Below are positions 40,229 to 52,283 of a stretch of DNA of 64,000 nucleotides, in pieces (position 1 is the first letter of the stretch; each line of letters starts with the position of its first letter). The position numbers and the translations under genes were made by a program. This stretch comes from Phialophora verrucosa (taxonomy: Eukaryota; Ascomycota; Eurotiomycetes; Chaetothyriales; Herpotrichiellaceae). The notes beneath the pieces are model-generated. The model did not search any database. It saw only the letters and a program-made list of their open reading frames with translations, and had not been told where the DNA came from. Location: positions 2,294,001 through 2,358,000 of the forward strand of contig MSED01000003.1 of the NCBI GenBank assembly GCA_002099365.1. The letters run 5' to 3'.

Positions 40229-43099
40229 ATGGCTGAACTGCATTTGGCCACCTTGTTGCTTCTCTTGACTTGCAAAGCTCTTTCTTTTGCTCTAGAACGC
40301 CGGGCTTTTCCCATTTCCGCTCGGGACCAGACCTGCTCAACATGTCAATTTCAGACCGCTTCCTCTCGTAAGTCCCTGACAAGCTCATCGGGATACAGGT
40401 ACTAATGGGCGGCTAGACAACAACGGGTGGGAGGACTGGAGCAGCAATTCTCTCAACACAGTGGATACCTCGACTGGTTCTTCTTCAACATTGTCGGGTT
40501 TGACAAGCACCGTCAGCCCTCAGTCTTTTACTTCTGGCCCCATGTCTCCCATGCCTTCATCCGCATCTGCCAATACCAGTTCTGCAACGTCTACAGGTAG
40601 TCAACGTGAAAGCTCCAGTCAAAGCCTACTTACGTCAACATCTCAAATGCCTCCCTCTATGAATCAGTCACAGTCAGCTTCAACGTCCACTGCCACTTCT
40701 CAGTCGCGTTCAACGAGCACCACCTCAAGGTCACCCAATCCTACAGGTCCAGTTTCCTCAGTGTCTGCTGCGCCGTCAACTTCCATTATGTCGAGTTCTT
40801 CCAGTGTGGGGAAACCTGGCTCTGCCTCCTTTTCAAGAGTATTTTCCACCTTCACCAGTACAGTTGACTGGTCGTCCACGACGTTCATTACTATCATCAG
40901 CACGGTCGTCACTGTACAGGTATCTTCATCGAGGAGTGCGTCTGATGTTTCTTCATCCCGATTAGCAACATCCTCAAGTTCGAGCTCAGCACCAAATAGC
41001 GCCACCACTACCACAACAGCCCCCGGCAGCCCTTCGCCCTCTATGTTCTCCAATGGGGTGCCCACTTCGGAAATAAACAGTAGCGGGCTTTTGAGCCTCT
41101 CACTGTCCGGCCTCACTTCAACGTCGGGAGGTTTATGGCCTTTTCCAACTCCTACGAGTGGCTCCTCACCCTGTGGATGGGACAGGCTTGTCCCATGGTG
41201 CCTCGACCCTCCGAGAACCTCAGCGCCGCTGAGTGAATACTGCCTATGCCCGTTCTGCTGGCTTGACTCACCCTGGCTCTGCGATGCTTCCAAGCCTACA
41301 GCAACGAATGACTGCCCGTTTGGCTGGTTATGTTCCGTTACATCAACATCGGGCGGTACGCTCGGCTTCCGCCTACCTACGGAAGTCACCTATGGCACTT
41401 CATCACCTACTCCGTGGAGCGAAATGTGGCAGACGATCACAAAGAGTGATGGATCCCACAGCACCACTAGCGTAAGGTGGACTGCGACTCTCTCCACGAG
41501 CACTATATCCTACAATGATGGTACTTGGATTGAGTTTCCGTTCCGAGTCTGGTGGTGTCTCGAGAATCTATGCAACCCGGGAACAGGTTTGGGGTTGTTA
41601 AACCTCCTGAAATGTCTTATACCATTTCTTTGTTCGCAGGGCAATGACAATGGAGGATGGCCATTCCCACCGGCAAGTTCCTCAAAACCCTATAGCTTCA
41701 GGCTGACCCGTCCAGATCCCTATTGTCCCACCAATCGGCCCGCCATCATTATCGCCTCAGACTCTGCCGACAACTCACTATCCTCCTGATACACCCACTT
41801 CCTCCCCGAGCGCAAGTACACCATCAGGAAACATTACCTCTTCTGTGAGTTCTTCGTCAACATCCTCAAGCACATGTTCGATATCGCGGACGTATTCGAG
41901 TTGCGTTGTTGTTTGCAGGAATGGGACTGCTGCTCCGACCGGGACACAATCATGCTCGACAACATGCAGTACGGGGACAGCCTGCTCAGATAGGAACACG
42001 GCGACGACAACGACGGAGTCTACGGCCGCATGCGCTCTCAGTGCGTGGTGGAATGATCCTGTGATCTCCTCTTCAATCGCAAATTGGATCACTCAATTCC
42101 CACTCATTCCAGGTATATCTGTCACGCTGAATAGCACGTCCTCCGGCTCTTCAAATGCGACCTCAATGCGACCAACTACACTCAATTCTGTTACTACAGC
42201 ATCGACGCCGTCAAATCCTACTTGCACTAATAGCCTTTCTGCTGGTGTCTGTGGAACTCAGACAAATTCCCGTTCATCAACTAGCTCTTCATTTTCCTTT
42301 GTGTCCTCCGGTCGACCTTCCACTAGTTCAACTATGAAGACATCGTCGAGTGCGCCACATACAACTCCCAATCTGACGGAGCGACAATCAGCCTGTTTTC
42401 ACTGGACACCCTTGCCAACAGCAACAATCGAGTGGACAAAGGGTCTCCACATGCAATGCGCCACGGCTACCGCTGTGCAGTCTATCAGCGCCTTGCCCAC
42501 TGCGTGGTCTCTTCCAAATCAAAATTTCCAACCCTTTCGAGACGTCGATGAACCCATAAACAGCTTCTGCAGCAATATTGCTAACCGGAATGCGACATTG
42601 TGGGCTGGCAAATTGGACAAGCCTGGCACTACTCTGGGAGAATGCAACCAGTTTTCGGACCAGAACAATTCGATGGTTCCAATTACCCAGATCGGTTATC
42701 ATCTGAGCATTGGGCTTACCTATGTTAACGGATGCGTTTCGTTCACGGAGTATGATTTAGGTATGCCAATGGCAAATTACACCGCCGCTCAATGCGAGAA
42801 ATACTTCAAGTACATAGTCAGTTCATGTAAGACTGATTGCATCCTGTGGCTGCTTGTTACTGACGACTCCAGGCACCCTTCCCACAGACTATGCAGAGAA
42901 AGCAGGCCTAGGAGAGTACAAACATATTGGAGGCAGGCTTTGGAGAGACTGTATGCAATGGACCATCTTGGCTGCGGATCCTGCACATTCGGCCCCTGAG
43001 ACGTACGGCATCGATGACGGCGCGAAACCTCCGCAGGGTAGCCTCAACGCCCGAGAAGCTCTGCGGCATCTGGCGAGTACTCTGCTTGGATGGCACTAG
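40229..43099 (+). CDS. Secreted Ser/Thr-rich (mucin-like) protein
   Basis: Predicted exons 40229-40367, 40417-41672, 41716-42826 and 42873-43099; 910 residues. The first exon supplies a signal peptide (MAELHLATLLLLLTCKALSFA) that is not in the large open frame. Two long tracts very rich in Ser, Thr and Pro (about residues 65-245 and 510-690) flank a Cys/Trp-rich segment (PCGWDRLVPWCLDPP, CPFCWLDSPWLCDA), and the C-terminal ~190 residues are a more ordinary folded part with five or more cysteines. This suggests an O-glycosylated cell-wall or extracellular protein. No catalytic domain is recognised. The third exon junction uses a GC donor (41673) and a 43-bp intron; the frame closes, but that junction needs RNA support. 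Confidence 0.72.
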
Positions 43100-44187
43100 C
43101 AGTAAGGATGAATTTGGCATTGTTCGAAGAGCCGGGATACCATTCATTCATGGAGAGAATCGGACCGTTTACCAGTCACCCTCAAGTATGTGCAAATCTG
43201 CGTACGCTCAGGAGCTTGGGCTTGATTCTGGATGGAGCTCAGAACATAAGGTTCCTGCGACAAAGTCCTCCTGGAGGACCATTCTTTATGTGCCCTTGAT
43301 CACAGCATACTGTGCTCATGGCGCGCGGCACGAACCTTCACAATGATGTCCTCATCTCTTGGCAATTGGGGGCGGATGGTTATGGATCAGATGTGAGACT
43401 AGTCAAGGTACGCAGTCCGAGGAGCTGGACACAGATATCTGAGCCTGAGTGAGCATCCCTCCCAGCAACTCACTCTGCCCAGAAGATGCTGGAGAGCGAT
43501 AGTAACAGGCCATAACAATGCAAATGCTTCATGGGACTTCCACATAAACCATATGAGTCGCACTATCCAGTTTGCATCAGGCAGCCGCAGAATTTATTGA
43601 CTTGCACACCAGGATAGCATCAACATGAATTGTCCCTCCCACTGGCTTCACACACACTCTCTCTAGACATTCCAAGGACTTGTCCGGGCAACTTGTTAGC
43701 AACCCTCTGCACACCGGCTGTTCTTCGGCCTCATTGATGGCGTCCATCCGAGAGAAAGGACGGGACGAGATGACATGAAGCCTGAAGAAAGGGTCCGACA
43801 GTGCTGTGACCGTTTTCCAAATAACCATCTCATGTCGTCTTCGTCTCTGCTCCTGTCTCGCCCCACTCTTTTCCCATTGACACCACCGTACCCGTACAAA
43901 CTCAGCGACTGTCTCAGCTGACGGCGAGCAATCGATCTCCTGTAGTCGTTGAGAAGCACGCTCCTCTTGTTGGGTGGAAACAAAGCGTCTGGTGGCCGTG
44001 GTCGGGGTCTTTGTTGAAGGTCAGAAGCTGAGTACTGAGAGGAGATAGTTCACCAGCATTTCCACCTCGCACATCGGCCTCTTTCGCTCCAACATAGTCG
44101 TCGCTGCGAAGCGTTCGCCATCACACACAATTTCACGTCACCATATCGCAGAGGAGCGTTCGTCTCTGAACCGCTCAAAAAGCCAAG
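43100..44187. other. Intergenic, no gene recognised
   Basis: About 1.1 kb with only short shadow frames; the last ~150 bp are the presumed promoter and leader of the transporter gene. Confidence 0.45.
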
Positions 44188-46547
44188 ATGCCTGCACACA
44201 TTCCCACGGAGAATTACTCTTTGAGAAATCGAACTCACCCTCGACGAGACTCAGACTCACCACCACCAAGCTTCAGCAACCTCTCTGCTCCTCCACCAAG
44301 CTGGCACCGTCATTTTGATCACCGCCACTCTGACGAGTTCGACGACCAACCTTTCATACCCAGAATGGCTTCCATCGCCACCACCGTAATTGGAGGTCCT
44401 CGTGGCTTCGATTCTGAGGCAAGACCACCGACTCCTCCAGAAGGCATGATCATGGTCACCACTGAAGTTACTGTCGAAGGTGAGTTCTCCGCGTCTCCAA
44501 GAGACTGTGCCGTCCTCTCCACATTTGTCCATGCTGACTGAAATCCGCAGAGCATTACGAACCTCCTGAAGAGCGTCCTCAGACTGCACATAACTGCAAT
44601 GCGAACAACGCTGCAACCGACGCCGTCTTCGGAGATTCGAGCGGCAATTACCAAGCCAATGTCTGGTCAGCAGGATCACAATGGGCTCGGTACATGTGGA
44701 ATGGGCCAGAGGCGAACAACGGACAAGGTGGAGATGTCAACTCTGACACCAATCTCAGCGTTGCAGGAACCCGCAAACCCGGCATCGACTTGCTTGTCGC
44801 CATGGTCAATGTCATTGCAATGATGACTGAGACGATGTTGCCAGTCATGGTCCCCACACTGATGTACGATTTCAACATCCAGGGCTTTCAGTGGCTGATC
44901 GCCGGTCCTGCTGTTGGTGCTGCTGCAACAGTTCTTACCGCTGGCCACCTCTATGCAGTCTTCTCCTTCAAGGCCATATACATGTTCTTTGCAGCCATCC
45001 TGCTGATCGCCACAGCTCTGCACGGCAGCTTTTCCCCAGACATGGCCTACCTGTTTTTCGTACGGATTCTCCTCGGTGTGGGTTTGGCAGGACAACAACT
45101 TGGCGCACTCATCTATCTCGAAGGCAACGGTACTTTCAAGAACCAGGTGCGACGCGACTTCTTCGTCACAGTCAGCTCTGCCATTGGTTTGGCCCTTGGT
45201 CCGATCTTCGGCGGCGTCTGCGCTCATCGAGACGAGCAATGGGCATGGGGATTCTATATCCTCAGCATCATTCTGGTCTTGGCCTTGATTTGTTTGCTCT
45301 ATCAGCTTCCGGACAACCTGATGACTTCTGCAAACTCTGAAGCTTGGGCTTTCGGACCATCTCGCAACTGGAGACAACGTCTAAACCGCATGGATGGATT
45401 GGGCATGGTACTCAGCTTCTTCGGCATCATCGTCTTGTTCGTCGCCTTCAACCTCGCCGGCACTCAAACTCCCTGGACCAATGGATATCTGTACATTCCG
45501 CTCAGCATCGGTGCCGTGTTGGTTGTCCTGTTCGTTCTTCAACAGATCACCAAGATCCTCACCTCACCGGCTACTCGGCTCTTCCCGGTTCCATACCTGA
45601 GACACCTCAAGACCACAATTCTGTTTCTGCTCACCTTCCTGACGGCTGCCATCTTCTACACTGCCATGCCTTACACGGCGCTCTATCAGATGATCACGCG
45701 TCCTGAGCCTTCCGCCTTCGCCACGGGATTCTATCTCTTCTTCACCACGACGGGTCCTCACTTGTTCTTCACAGTTGTGATTGCAATCTACATCGGAAGT
45801 GGCCTACTCACCGCGCACCCTGTGCTGCCCAGCTACAGCATCTGGTCCGTGATCTCCTCGGTCTTCCTGCTCACCGGCACGGTCTTGCTGTTCGTCGACA
45901 CGCCGTCAATGCTCTCCGGCAATGCGGGCCTCGCAGGCATTGCGAGGATGTTCGCCCTCTCGTGTATCGGATTCTGGTCGCCAATCACGCTCTCCGTCGC
46001 CCACCACCTGGTGGACCTGTGGCAGCAGCCTTCACTGCGGCTGTCCAGCGGTTACCCTGCCCAGCGCCACCCCTATCACAATAGGGTGTTTATCCTCTTC
46101 GCCCAGTACCTCGGCGTCGCTGTGGGTCTGACCGCCACCGGGTCCATCTTCATGCACATCGCCACGTCCGCTCAGCTCAGTCTGACTGAGTCTGTTGCCG
46201 CGCCGACTTACCCAGCGACCGAGGACAACGCGTTGTTCCTGCTCCAAGGGTACTCCTTCATCAACGGCGATGTGCCGGAGATGCTCTTCTCCGCGTCCAT
46301 CGCCGCGTTGAGGGATGCCTTTGGCTGGGCTTTCGTCGGTGTCCTCGGGGTTGCGACGGTGGCGGTCGTTGCTGGTGGTGTGCTCTTGGTCACCAAGGTG
46401 GCTGGCGGCGGTGGGTTGGCGGCGTTGCGTGGGCGCGTGCCGCGCGAGTGGCGATTGGAAACGGGTGGTGTTGCCCCGAACGGGGACGTCGAGTTGACCG
46501 CGGTGCCGGTGCCGCCGCAGGCGGGCCTGAGTGGCACGACGCTCTAG
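44188..46547 (+). CDS. MFS transporter with long cytosolic N-terminus
   Basis: Exons 44188-44479 and 44551-46547; 762 residues. A hydrophilic N-terminus of about 200 residues, rich in Pro, Asn and acidic residues, precedes a hydrophobic core starting GIDLLVAMVNVIAMMTETMLP. The core appears to have 14 membrane segments, as in the DHA2/aminotriazole-resistance group of fungal antiporters. The motif-A-like loop and IYLEGNGTFKNQVRRDFF region are present. The tail is basic, then ends in a short hydrophilic stretch. Substrate unknown. The intron at 44480-44550 joins VTVE to EHYEPPEE in frame. It is not obviously part of the oxidative block, lying more than 10 kb away. Confidence 0.88.
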
Positions 46548-47227
46548 CCGTGTGCGTGTCTGTGTGTTGTGTTGTGTTGGGTCGGTTGGGTCGTCGCTGG
46601 GGTTGCTGGTTGGGCGTCGGCGTTGGCGCGGTCGTCGGTGCGACGCGAAAGGCGTCAGGCATCACGACGACGAGATGAGCCGAGCCGAGCCAAGGCTCGA
46701 GACTCGAGCGCGCGAATGAAAATGCATTGAACATGAATCCTAGTATCCCTGTCGTGTGGTATAAGCGTCCTTTTCGCTGGCGGATTCCGTAGTGTAGTTG
46801 ATGCCATCGCCGATATTGCTATCGATGGGTCCCGTCGTCGTCGTCGTCAATCTAACGTCATGGTCGCCGCGCCCCCTCGCTTTCGGGCTGTACTCGGTAC
46901 TCGTAACTACATTCCTATATACCTAGATGTAGGTATTTATACGCGCTACCTTGCCGTCGTAGATCGAGCGTATCCTCCCTGGCTGCCTACCTACTCGCCG
47001 CCTGTTGGGGTAGCTATGCAGCTGTGTAGCTATCCTGCTATACAGTGCCATTTGCATTGGTGTTCTCGTTTGTGCTGCTCAGGTGTGCCTGCTCTAGGCC
47101 TGTTTAGTGATACACTGTATTTTTGTATGGAGGAACTCGTCATTTCTTCTGTATGTGTGGCTGTATGGAGGTTGGATGTATGCGGATGTACCAGGCGGCA
47201 CCCGCAGATCTAGATGCAAATGAAAGG
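46548..47227. other. Convergent intergenic region
   Basis: Between two 3' ends. It includes short GTC (46828-46846 region) and GAGCC repeats; nothing else is recognised. Confidence 0.5.
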
Positions 47228-48322
47228 TCAATCTATGTCGTCTTCATCCTCTGGTATGTCTTCAGGGGCATCGTCTATGGTCGGTTTACCGGTCTTGGCT
47301 CTGTCGTGCTCTGGATTCTTCGCAGCTCCGTCCTCCTCTGGTCTATCTTCCTCTATATTGGCCCCGCCATGCTCCCGCTCCGCTTGCTCCAGGTCATCTC
47401 CGAATAACAACGTGAAGACCACAACGCCGTAGACTTCCCCGGTCCGTCTGTTCTTCAGTGTATACCGCAGTTCGTGCGTCTTCGAGTCGATGTACCCGAC
47501 CACATTCAGACTAAACCCCGGTAACTTGAGGGAGAAATCGTTAAAGTCGAGGTACGGATTCCCAAAGTCAGCTTGATACAGGCGGCCGGCTTCAAAGGTG
47601 AACGCACTGAGGTTCGAGGCCGTGAGGAAGTGTTTCTTCCGCGCCGCGCTGTCGGGAGGGATGGACAAGGAGGACCGCAATTCGCAGCCCGACCCCTCGC
47701 ATCCTTCCTCGACAATGGTGTCGTGGAATTCCTCCGCCGAGGCATGGGGCGACTTCCATTCGTGTTTGTCGTCGCGCTCATCCTCCCCCTCTCCGATAGG
47801 TGTTTGTAATTGGTCTTTCGGTATGATATGGTCGCCTATCCGCAGGACATTCCAACTGCTCAGCGCCGGGCCATAGAGATACGGCTTGTCGGCGTACATG
47901 TCGCCATCCAGCCCAGGGTCGATCCACCATTTCACGATCCTCAACGCGTGGTTTGCCCCTGGCGGTAGTCTGTCTCGGAGAGGTCTGTCAAAGTCGTTCC
48001 CAAACACCAGGTCTTCTCCGGGAATGTCTGCCTTCGGAATGAAGCTGAAGGATATGCTGTATTGGTCGTACTTGTGCGGGTCCGAGGTGAAGTATTTCTC
48101 CGCAGTGACGGGGGACTCGGGTGGGAAGCCCGTGAAATGCCGTATGCGAACACAGAGCGAGAGGATGATGGAAGGGGTCTCGAACGTGAGGGTCTCGGAG
48201 GCGTTGACGGGGACGGTCTTGTGTGTCGATGGGTTATATGACGGCCCGGCTGTCACGCGCAGACGGTATTGTGAGTAGTGGGTGGCGCTTGAGGGGTTGG
48301 ACGGGTCGGACGGGCTCGCCAT
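47228..48322 (-). CDS. DUF1769 / UPF0590 family protein
   Basis: Single exon, 364 residues. It begins, after a short Ser/Pro stretch, with YRLRVTAGPSYNPSTHKTV, the start of the fungal DUF1769 domain. Further conserved blocks are the F-x-P-K-A-D-I-P-G-E-D-L-V-F-G-N-D-F-D segment and the C-terminal FEAGRLYQADFGNPYLDFND with the following LKLPG. The last ~60 residues are acidic and low in complexity. The family is conserved across fungi and lacks an established function. It was placed by sequence resemblance recalled from the family, not by a search. Confidence 0.85.
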   Translation of the reverse strand: MASPSDPSNPSSATHYSQYRLRVTAGPSYNPSTHKTVPVNASETLTFETPSIILSLCVRIRHFTGFPPESPVTAEKYFTSDPHKYDQYSISFSFIPKADIPGEDLVFGNDFDRPLRDRLPPGANHALRIVKWWIDPGLDGDMYADKPYLYGPALSSWNVLRIGDHIIPKDQLQTPIGEGEDERDDKHEWKSPHASAEEFHDTIVEEGCEGSGCELRSSLSIPPDSAARKKHFLTASNLSAFTFEAGRLYQADFGNPYLDFNDFSLKLPGFSLNVVGYIDSKTHELRYTLKNRRTGEVYGVVVFTLLFGDDLEQAEREHGGANIEEDRPEEDGAAKNPEHDRAKTGKPTIDDAPEDIPEDEDDID

Positions 48323-49160
48323 TATGGGGAGAGGGAATAGGGAACTTATTCAGTCAAAGAGTTGTACGCTGAAGAATTATGTAAGGTCACGCAGGTGACA
48401 GAATGGTAGGTGTGCATTCGAGGGCGCGCATTGAGCGTGAGCTTCGAGTATCGATCAAAAACATTTGTTTCGATAAAAAGATGGTGTCAGTGACGTCAAT
48501 CGCGGGTTCGGGTTGATGGGCATCCGTCGCGGACCTTGCAAGCGTTTGTACACCGGCTCAGTGTCTTATCCCATGCAAACTATTTCGTATTGACGTCGCA
48601 GATTTAGGAAAAGCCTCCTCACCGTCGTCACGTAGACTCCAGGGAAGTATTGCATGAAACATCTCGAGCTTTGTTACTTGGAGAACAATCGCTCCCGAAT
48701 ATACACGAGCACGCTTCTTCAGGTAGCACAGTCAACCCGAGGCAGCCGTGGATTCGCAGGCACAACAGTGACCGAGACCAGGCTTGAAGAAGCAAAGGCA
48801 GCTCCGGAAATGCCATGGTCTCAAGCCATGCCTTTGTCTCTTCACAGACGGTCTTGGAGCGCCTTTCATGGGCAGCTCAATCACGGCCTATGATCCAACA
48901 GAGGCTGAAAGATGTTGAAACACGCTTCACTTGTTGGGAATAGCAGCTCCACGTCGGCTCACCTTGGCGGAGCACTGCTTGGAGCTAAACTACTTTCGGA
49001 AGGTTGTTGTTCCACTGCCATTTCGGGGTCTCTTTGTTTATATGCGACCAGCTTCCCGACCACCTTGGACCACGACATTTCGAGTTTTTTTCGTCTTGTA
49101 TCTTTATCAACGACTTGCTGTTTGCTGCATTGGTATTTTGCATCATCATACACGGCAACC
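48323..49160. other. Divergent intergenic region
   Basis: Promoter region for the DUF1769 gene (minus) and the coiled-coil gene (plus). An open frame continues upstream of 49161 to 48912, but lacks features and is taken as leader. Confidence 0.5.
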
Positions 49161-51413
49161 ATGGCAGACGCCGATACCCACCTCCCGCGCCGTTCCAAGA
49201 GATCGGCCGCCGCCATATCTCCAGCCAAGCCCCAAGACACAACAACACCGTCAAGACAGAGACACAAGAAGAAAGCCCGGTTCTCGGAGCCTATTCCATC
49301 TCATGATACGACTGGCCTTACACCAGCTATTGGAAAAGCCTCATTGAAAACTCCCAAGCGAAGAGTGTCAACTCCGGCAATCACCAGATTTCGAGACCAT
49401 GACGAAATCCAATTCACCCCGTTCCGCGAAGAACTTTCCGCGCGAACAAAACGGCAGATTCGACGAATTGGCCTGAGCGACGAGCAGAATCAATTCTACT
49501 CCGAGAGGAGATCCGAAGCCCAGCTGAAACGCATAGTCGATCAGAAGAATAAGGAGCTGCAGATCCTCAAGGATGAACTGGAGGCGTCTAACCTTCGCAA
49601 GGCGCCCTCGGTGCAACCTGGGATCCCTGGTAGTCAGCTTCGAATCAACCAACTTGAGGCCGAGCTTGCAGAGTTAAAGCAGAGATCCAACCATGAGGCG
49701 TCCCTCTTCCACAGCAGCTCGTCAGACTTCGGTGACGACTGTGGCTTTCAGATTTATGAAGACGCTGCAGTCAATAACGAAAACAATGTTCCTGGCTCGG
49801 AGGACGATGCAACAGTCGACTTGGAGCTGGAGACGGCACGTCAAGCGAAGGAGGCCATGTTCCGGTCAAGCCAAAGCTTTTCAAACAATGTTGTTCAGTT
49901 TGACGACTCGCCTGTCCGCTCATCGGACCCAACCCGGAATCTCCCACCCGCCCCCGAGCCACCTGCACATGATATGTCGAAAGAGCTGAATGCAGCCATC
50001 AACCGTGCCGAAGAGGCTGAAGTGGCTCTCCAAGCCATGGCCACCGAAATTAGGTCCTTGGGCTTCCCCACTACCAGTGACAATGCTGTGGAATGTCTCT
50101 CTGCTATCAAGGCCCACTACCACAACATGCGGTTTGAATTCGAACGTACTCTTCCTGGGGAAACATTCATATCTTTCAACAATCCCCGCCTGATGCCCGA
50201 GATGTTGAACAAGCTCAAACTCATCTCTACGCATCTCCGCGACCGCGAAGCCGAGTTAAGGTCCATGCATGAACAACAACGTTCGTTAAAGGGCAACTTT
50301 GACCATGCTCTAATCGCCACAGAGAGGGCAACAGCCCGAATCAAAGAACTCGAGGATGCGATGGACAAGAACGCCGAAGAAATGCTCGAGCAGCGCATGC
50401 GATGCCAGGCCACAGAGCGCGAGGCTAGAGAACACGAGCAGAACAACCAGGCCCTGATTGCGGCAATGGAGAAGTATAGAAAGGAAGTCAAGCATCTGGA
50501 GAAGCTGGTCGAGTTGATCGAGGGCGAACAAGCTTCTCGCCTGCAGGATGTGCGGACCGCTACGATAGCAGAGTTTAGTCAACAACTCTCCGACATGGAT
50601 GCGATGGTTGCTGCAGAGACCCGTGGGCGTAGAGCGGCCGAAGAATCTGCAGTTGAGCGCCTTCGAAAAATCAATGAACTGGAGTCCGCACTCTCCGCGG
50701 CGAGACAACAATCTGAGGACGTGGAGGAAAAGCTCCACTCTCTTGAAATCCAATTCGCGGAAGCGGGACGGTCACACGAAGAAGAAGTTGACGGGCTGAC
50801 ATCCCGAGTCTCTAGCCTGACAAGCGAGCTCAGTGCCGTCAATGTACGAATCGACAAATTGAGCAAAGACCGCCGTCGTCTGAAACGTCTCTACACACAA
50901 CAAGTCGAACATAGCGAGGAGTTCGCGGAGCAGCAGAACAAGAACGTCTTCCTCATGGCGAAGCAGAGCGCAGAGGACAAGAAGATGTTCATGCGCGCAA
51001 CTAAGATTCGCTTTGCGAACTGGGAACTCGAGAGTGAACAAGATGATCTTCCTTCCGATCCCGTTGGGCCGATGACTCCTAGCTCCATCGTCCGATTCAG
51101 CGAGTTCTCGGAGATGGAGGATGATGATCGAGGCACGCGCGAGAACTCGAACGACAGTGATGACCATGTGGAAGGACACGTTGAGGTTTCAAGGGGGAAG
51201 CGACATCGAAGACATTCGTCGATAAGTTTACCTGCCAGTTCGCCCTTCTTGGGTAGAGGGATTCTCAAGAAGAGGCCTCGAAGACGGTATGATAGTGGAA
51301 TCGGTATGGACAGCTTGAGCGAGGCTGAGGACGAGCGGGAAGGTGTCATGACGCCGGAGTTGAGCTCCGAGGCGGATATGGATGTTGCGGTCGAGAATGG
51401 AGTGCTTGTTTGA
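49161..51413 (+). CDS. Coiled-coil protein with basic N-terminus
   Basis: Single exon, 750 residues from the ATG at 49161. The N-terminus is basic and Ser/Pro-rich (PRRSKRSAAAISP, SRQRHKKKARFSEP), resembling a nuclear localisation signal. Residues about 115-165 and 330-610 form long heptad-rich coiled coils (for example AMEKYRKEVKHLEKLVELIE). The C-terminus has a second basic patch (RGILKKRPRRRYDSGIGMDS) and an acidic end. Such architecture is common in spindle-pole, chromatin or scaffold proteins of filamentous fungi, but I do not recognise a named family. The upstream extension to 48912 contains Cys-rich hydrophobic sequence and is probably untranslated. Confidence 0.8.
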   Translation: MADADTHLPRRSKRSAAAISPAKPQDTTTPSRQRHKKKARFSEPIPSHDTTGLTPAIGKASLKTPKRRVSTPAITRFRDHDEIQFTPFREELSARTKRQIRRIGLSDEQNQFYSERRSEAQLKRIVDQKNKELQILKDELEASNLRKAPSVQPGIPGSQLRINQLEAELAELKQRSNHEASLFHSSSSDFGDDCGFQIYEDAAVNNENNVPGSEDDATVDLELETARQAKEAMFRSSQSFSNNVVQFDDSPVRSSDPTRNLPPAPEPPAHDMSKELNAAINRAEEAEVALQAMATEIRSLGFPTTSDNAVECLSAIKAHYHNMRFEFERTLPGETFISFNNPRLMPEMLNKLKLISTHLRDREAELRSMHEQQRSLKGNFDHALIATERATARIKELEDAMDKNAEEMLEQRMRCQATEREAREHEQNNQALIAAMEKYRKEVKHLEKLVELIEGEQASRLQDVRTATIAEFSQQLSDMDAMVAAETRGRRAAEESAVERLRKINELESALSAARQQSEDVEEKLHSLEIQFAEAGRSHEEEVDGLTSRVSSLTSELSAVNVRIDKLSKDRRRLKRLYTQQVEHSEEFAEQQNKNVFLMAKQSAEDKKMFMRATKIRFANWELESEQDDLPSDPVGPMTPSSIVRFSEFSEMEDDDRGTRENSNDSDDHVEGHVEVSRGKRHRRHSSISLPASSPFLGRGILKKRPRRRYDSGIGMDSLSEAEDEREGVMTPELSSEADMDVAVENGVLV

Positions 51414-52283
51414 AGCGTGCCAAGGACGTGATCAGTTTTGATGGCTGTCACGGACGCCGGCAGCGTTCTTTTGATTGCTTCCGCATTTTGGCGGCATAGC
51501 AAGCGTGTGTGGATATACTACAGTTGATCACTGTCGGCCTTTTCTTTTGTCACACTTGAGATATGACAGGGGGAACACTCCACTATGAACAGAGCCAGCA
51601 TTTGCAAAGCTGGTCGAACATACTCCATACCAAAGTTCTGACTTTCCACGAAGCCTAGAACACATGACATGATCGGGCAGTGTCAACACAGTTCAATGCA
51701 TCTTGCGATAAATCCGGCGCTGTGAAATCGCCTGTATTACCGTGTGGCGCAGATCGAACAACCAAACAATCCATTGGCAATACTTCGGAGATGGAAGGTG
51801 GATGGCGATGGATTTCGAAGTAGTGTTGAAACGGGACGGGCGAAGAGACGTCTACACCAGAGATGGCTACTCGGTGCTGCAATGGTGACTTTGGCTAGAG
51901 AATCTCGCGCATGATCGTAACCTGAACAAAGCGAGCAGTATCTGTGGACAGGGCGCATGTAATCAGTCACAAGCCAGTCAGTTCATCTCGATAAGAAGTT
52001 GGGTGCATTGTAGCAGGATATGCCAAAACATAAACAAACATCATCCCGGTATCCTGCTCAACTGTACTCCAAGTACCCTGTCGATTCTCGTTGATGCTCC
52101 TGAACGCCTTGTGATGCATCATGCTATCTCCTCTCGCTTCACTGTCTCCATTGGGGCGCTCAACCGTTCCCTCCCCTTGTATAAAAGTATTTGCACTGCT
52201 CGGCTTCGCAATCGAGCTTTTATGTGTCTTTATGATTTCATGTCCCATGTTCGGCTCAACAGGCTACTCTTCTCGTGCGGCAT
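51414..52283. other. Convergent intergenic region, no gene recognised
   Basis: About 870 bp between two 3' ends. Nothing recognisable was found on either strand. Confidence 0.45.

Noticed and set aside
40700..41389. Minus-strand open frame (229 codons), Glu/Val-rich
   Set aside because: Reverse of a Ser/Thr-rich coding tract, which naturally gives an open acidic frame; the plus strand has the signal peptide and splice sites.
44676..45377. Minus-strand open frame (233 codons)
   Set aside because: Antisense to the MFS transporter; polar, composition-driven translation.
48912..49160. N-terminal extension of the coiled-coil protein
   Set aside because: The extra 83 residues are Cys/Leu/Ser-rich without homology and precede an ATG in good context followed by a basic, charged start.
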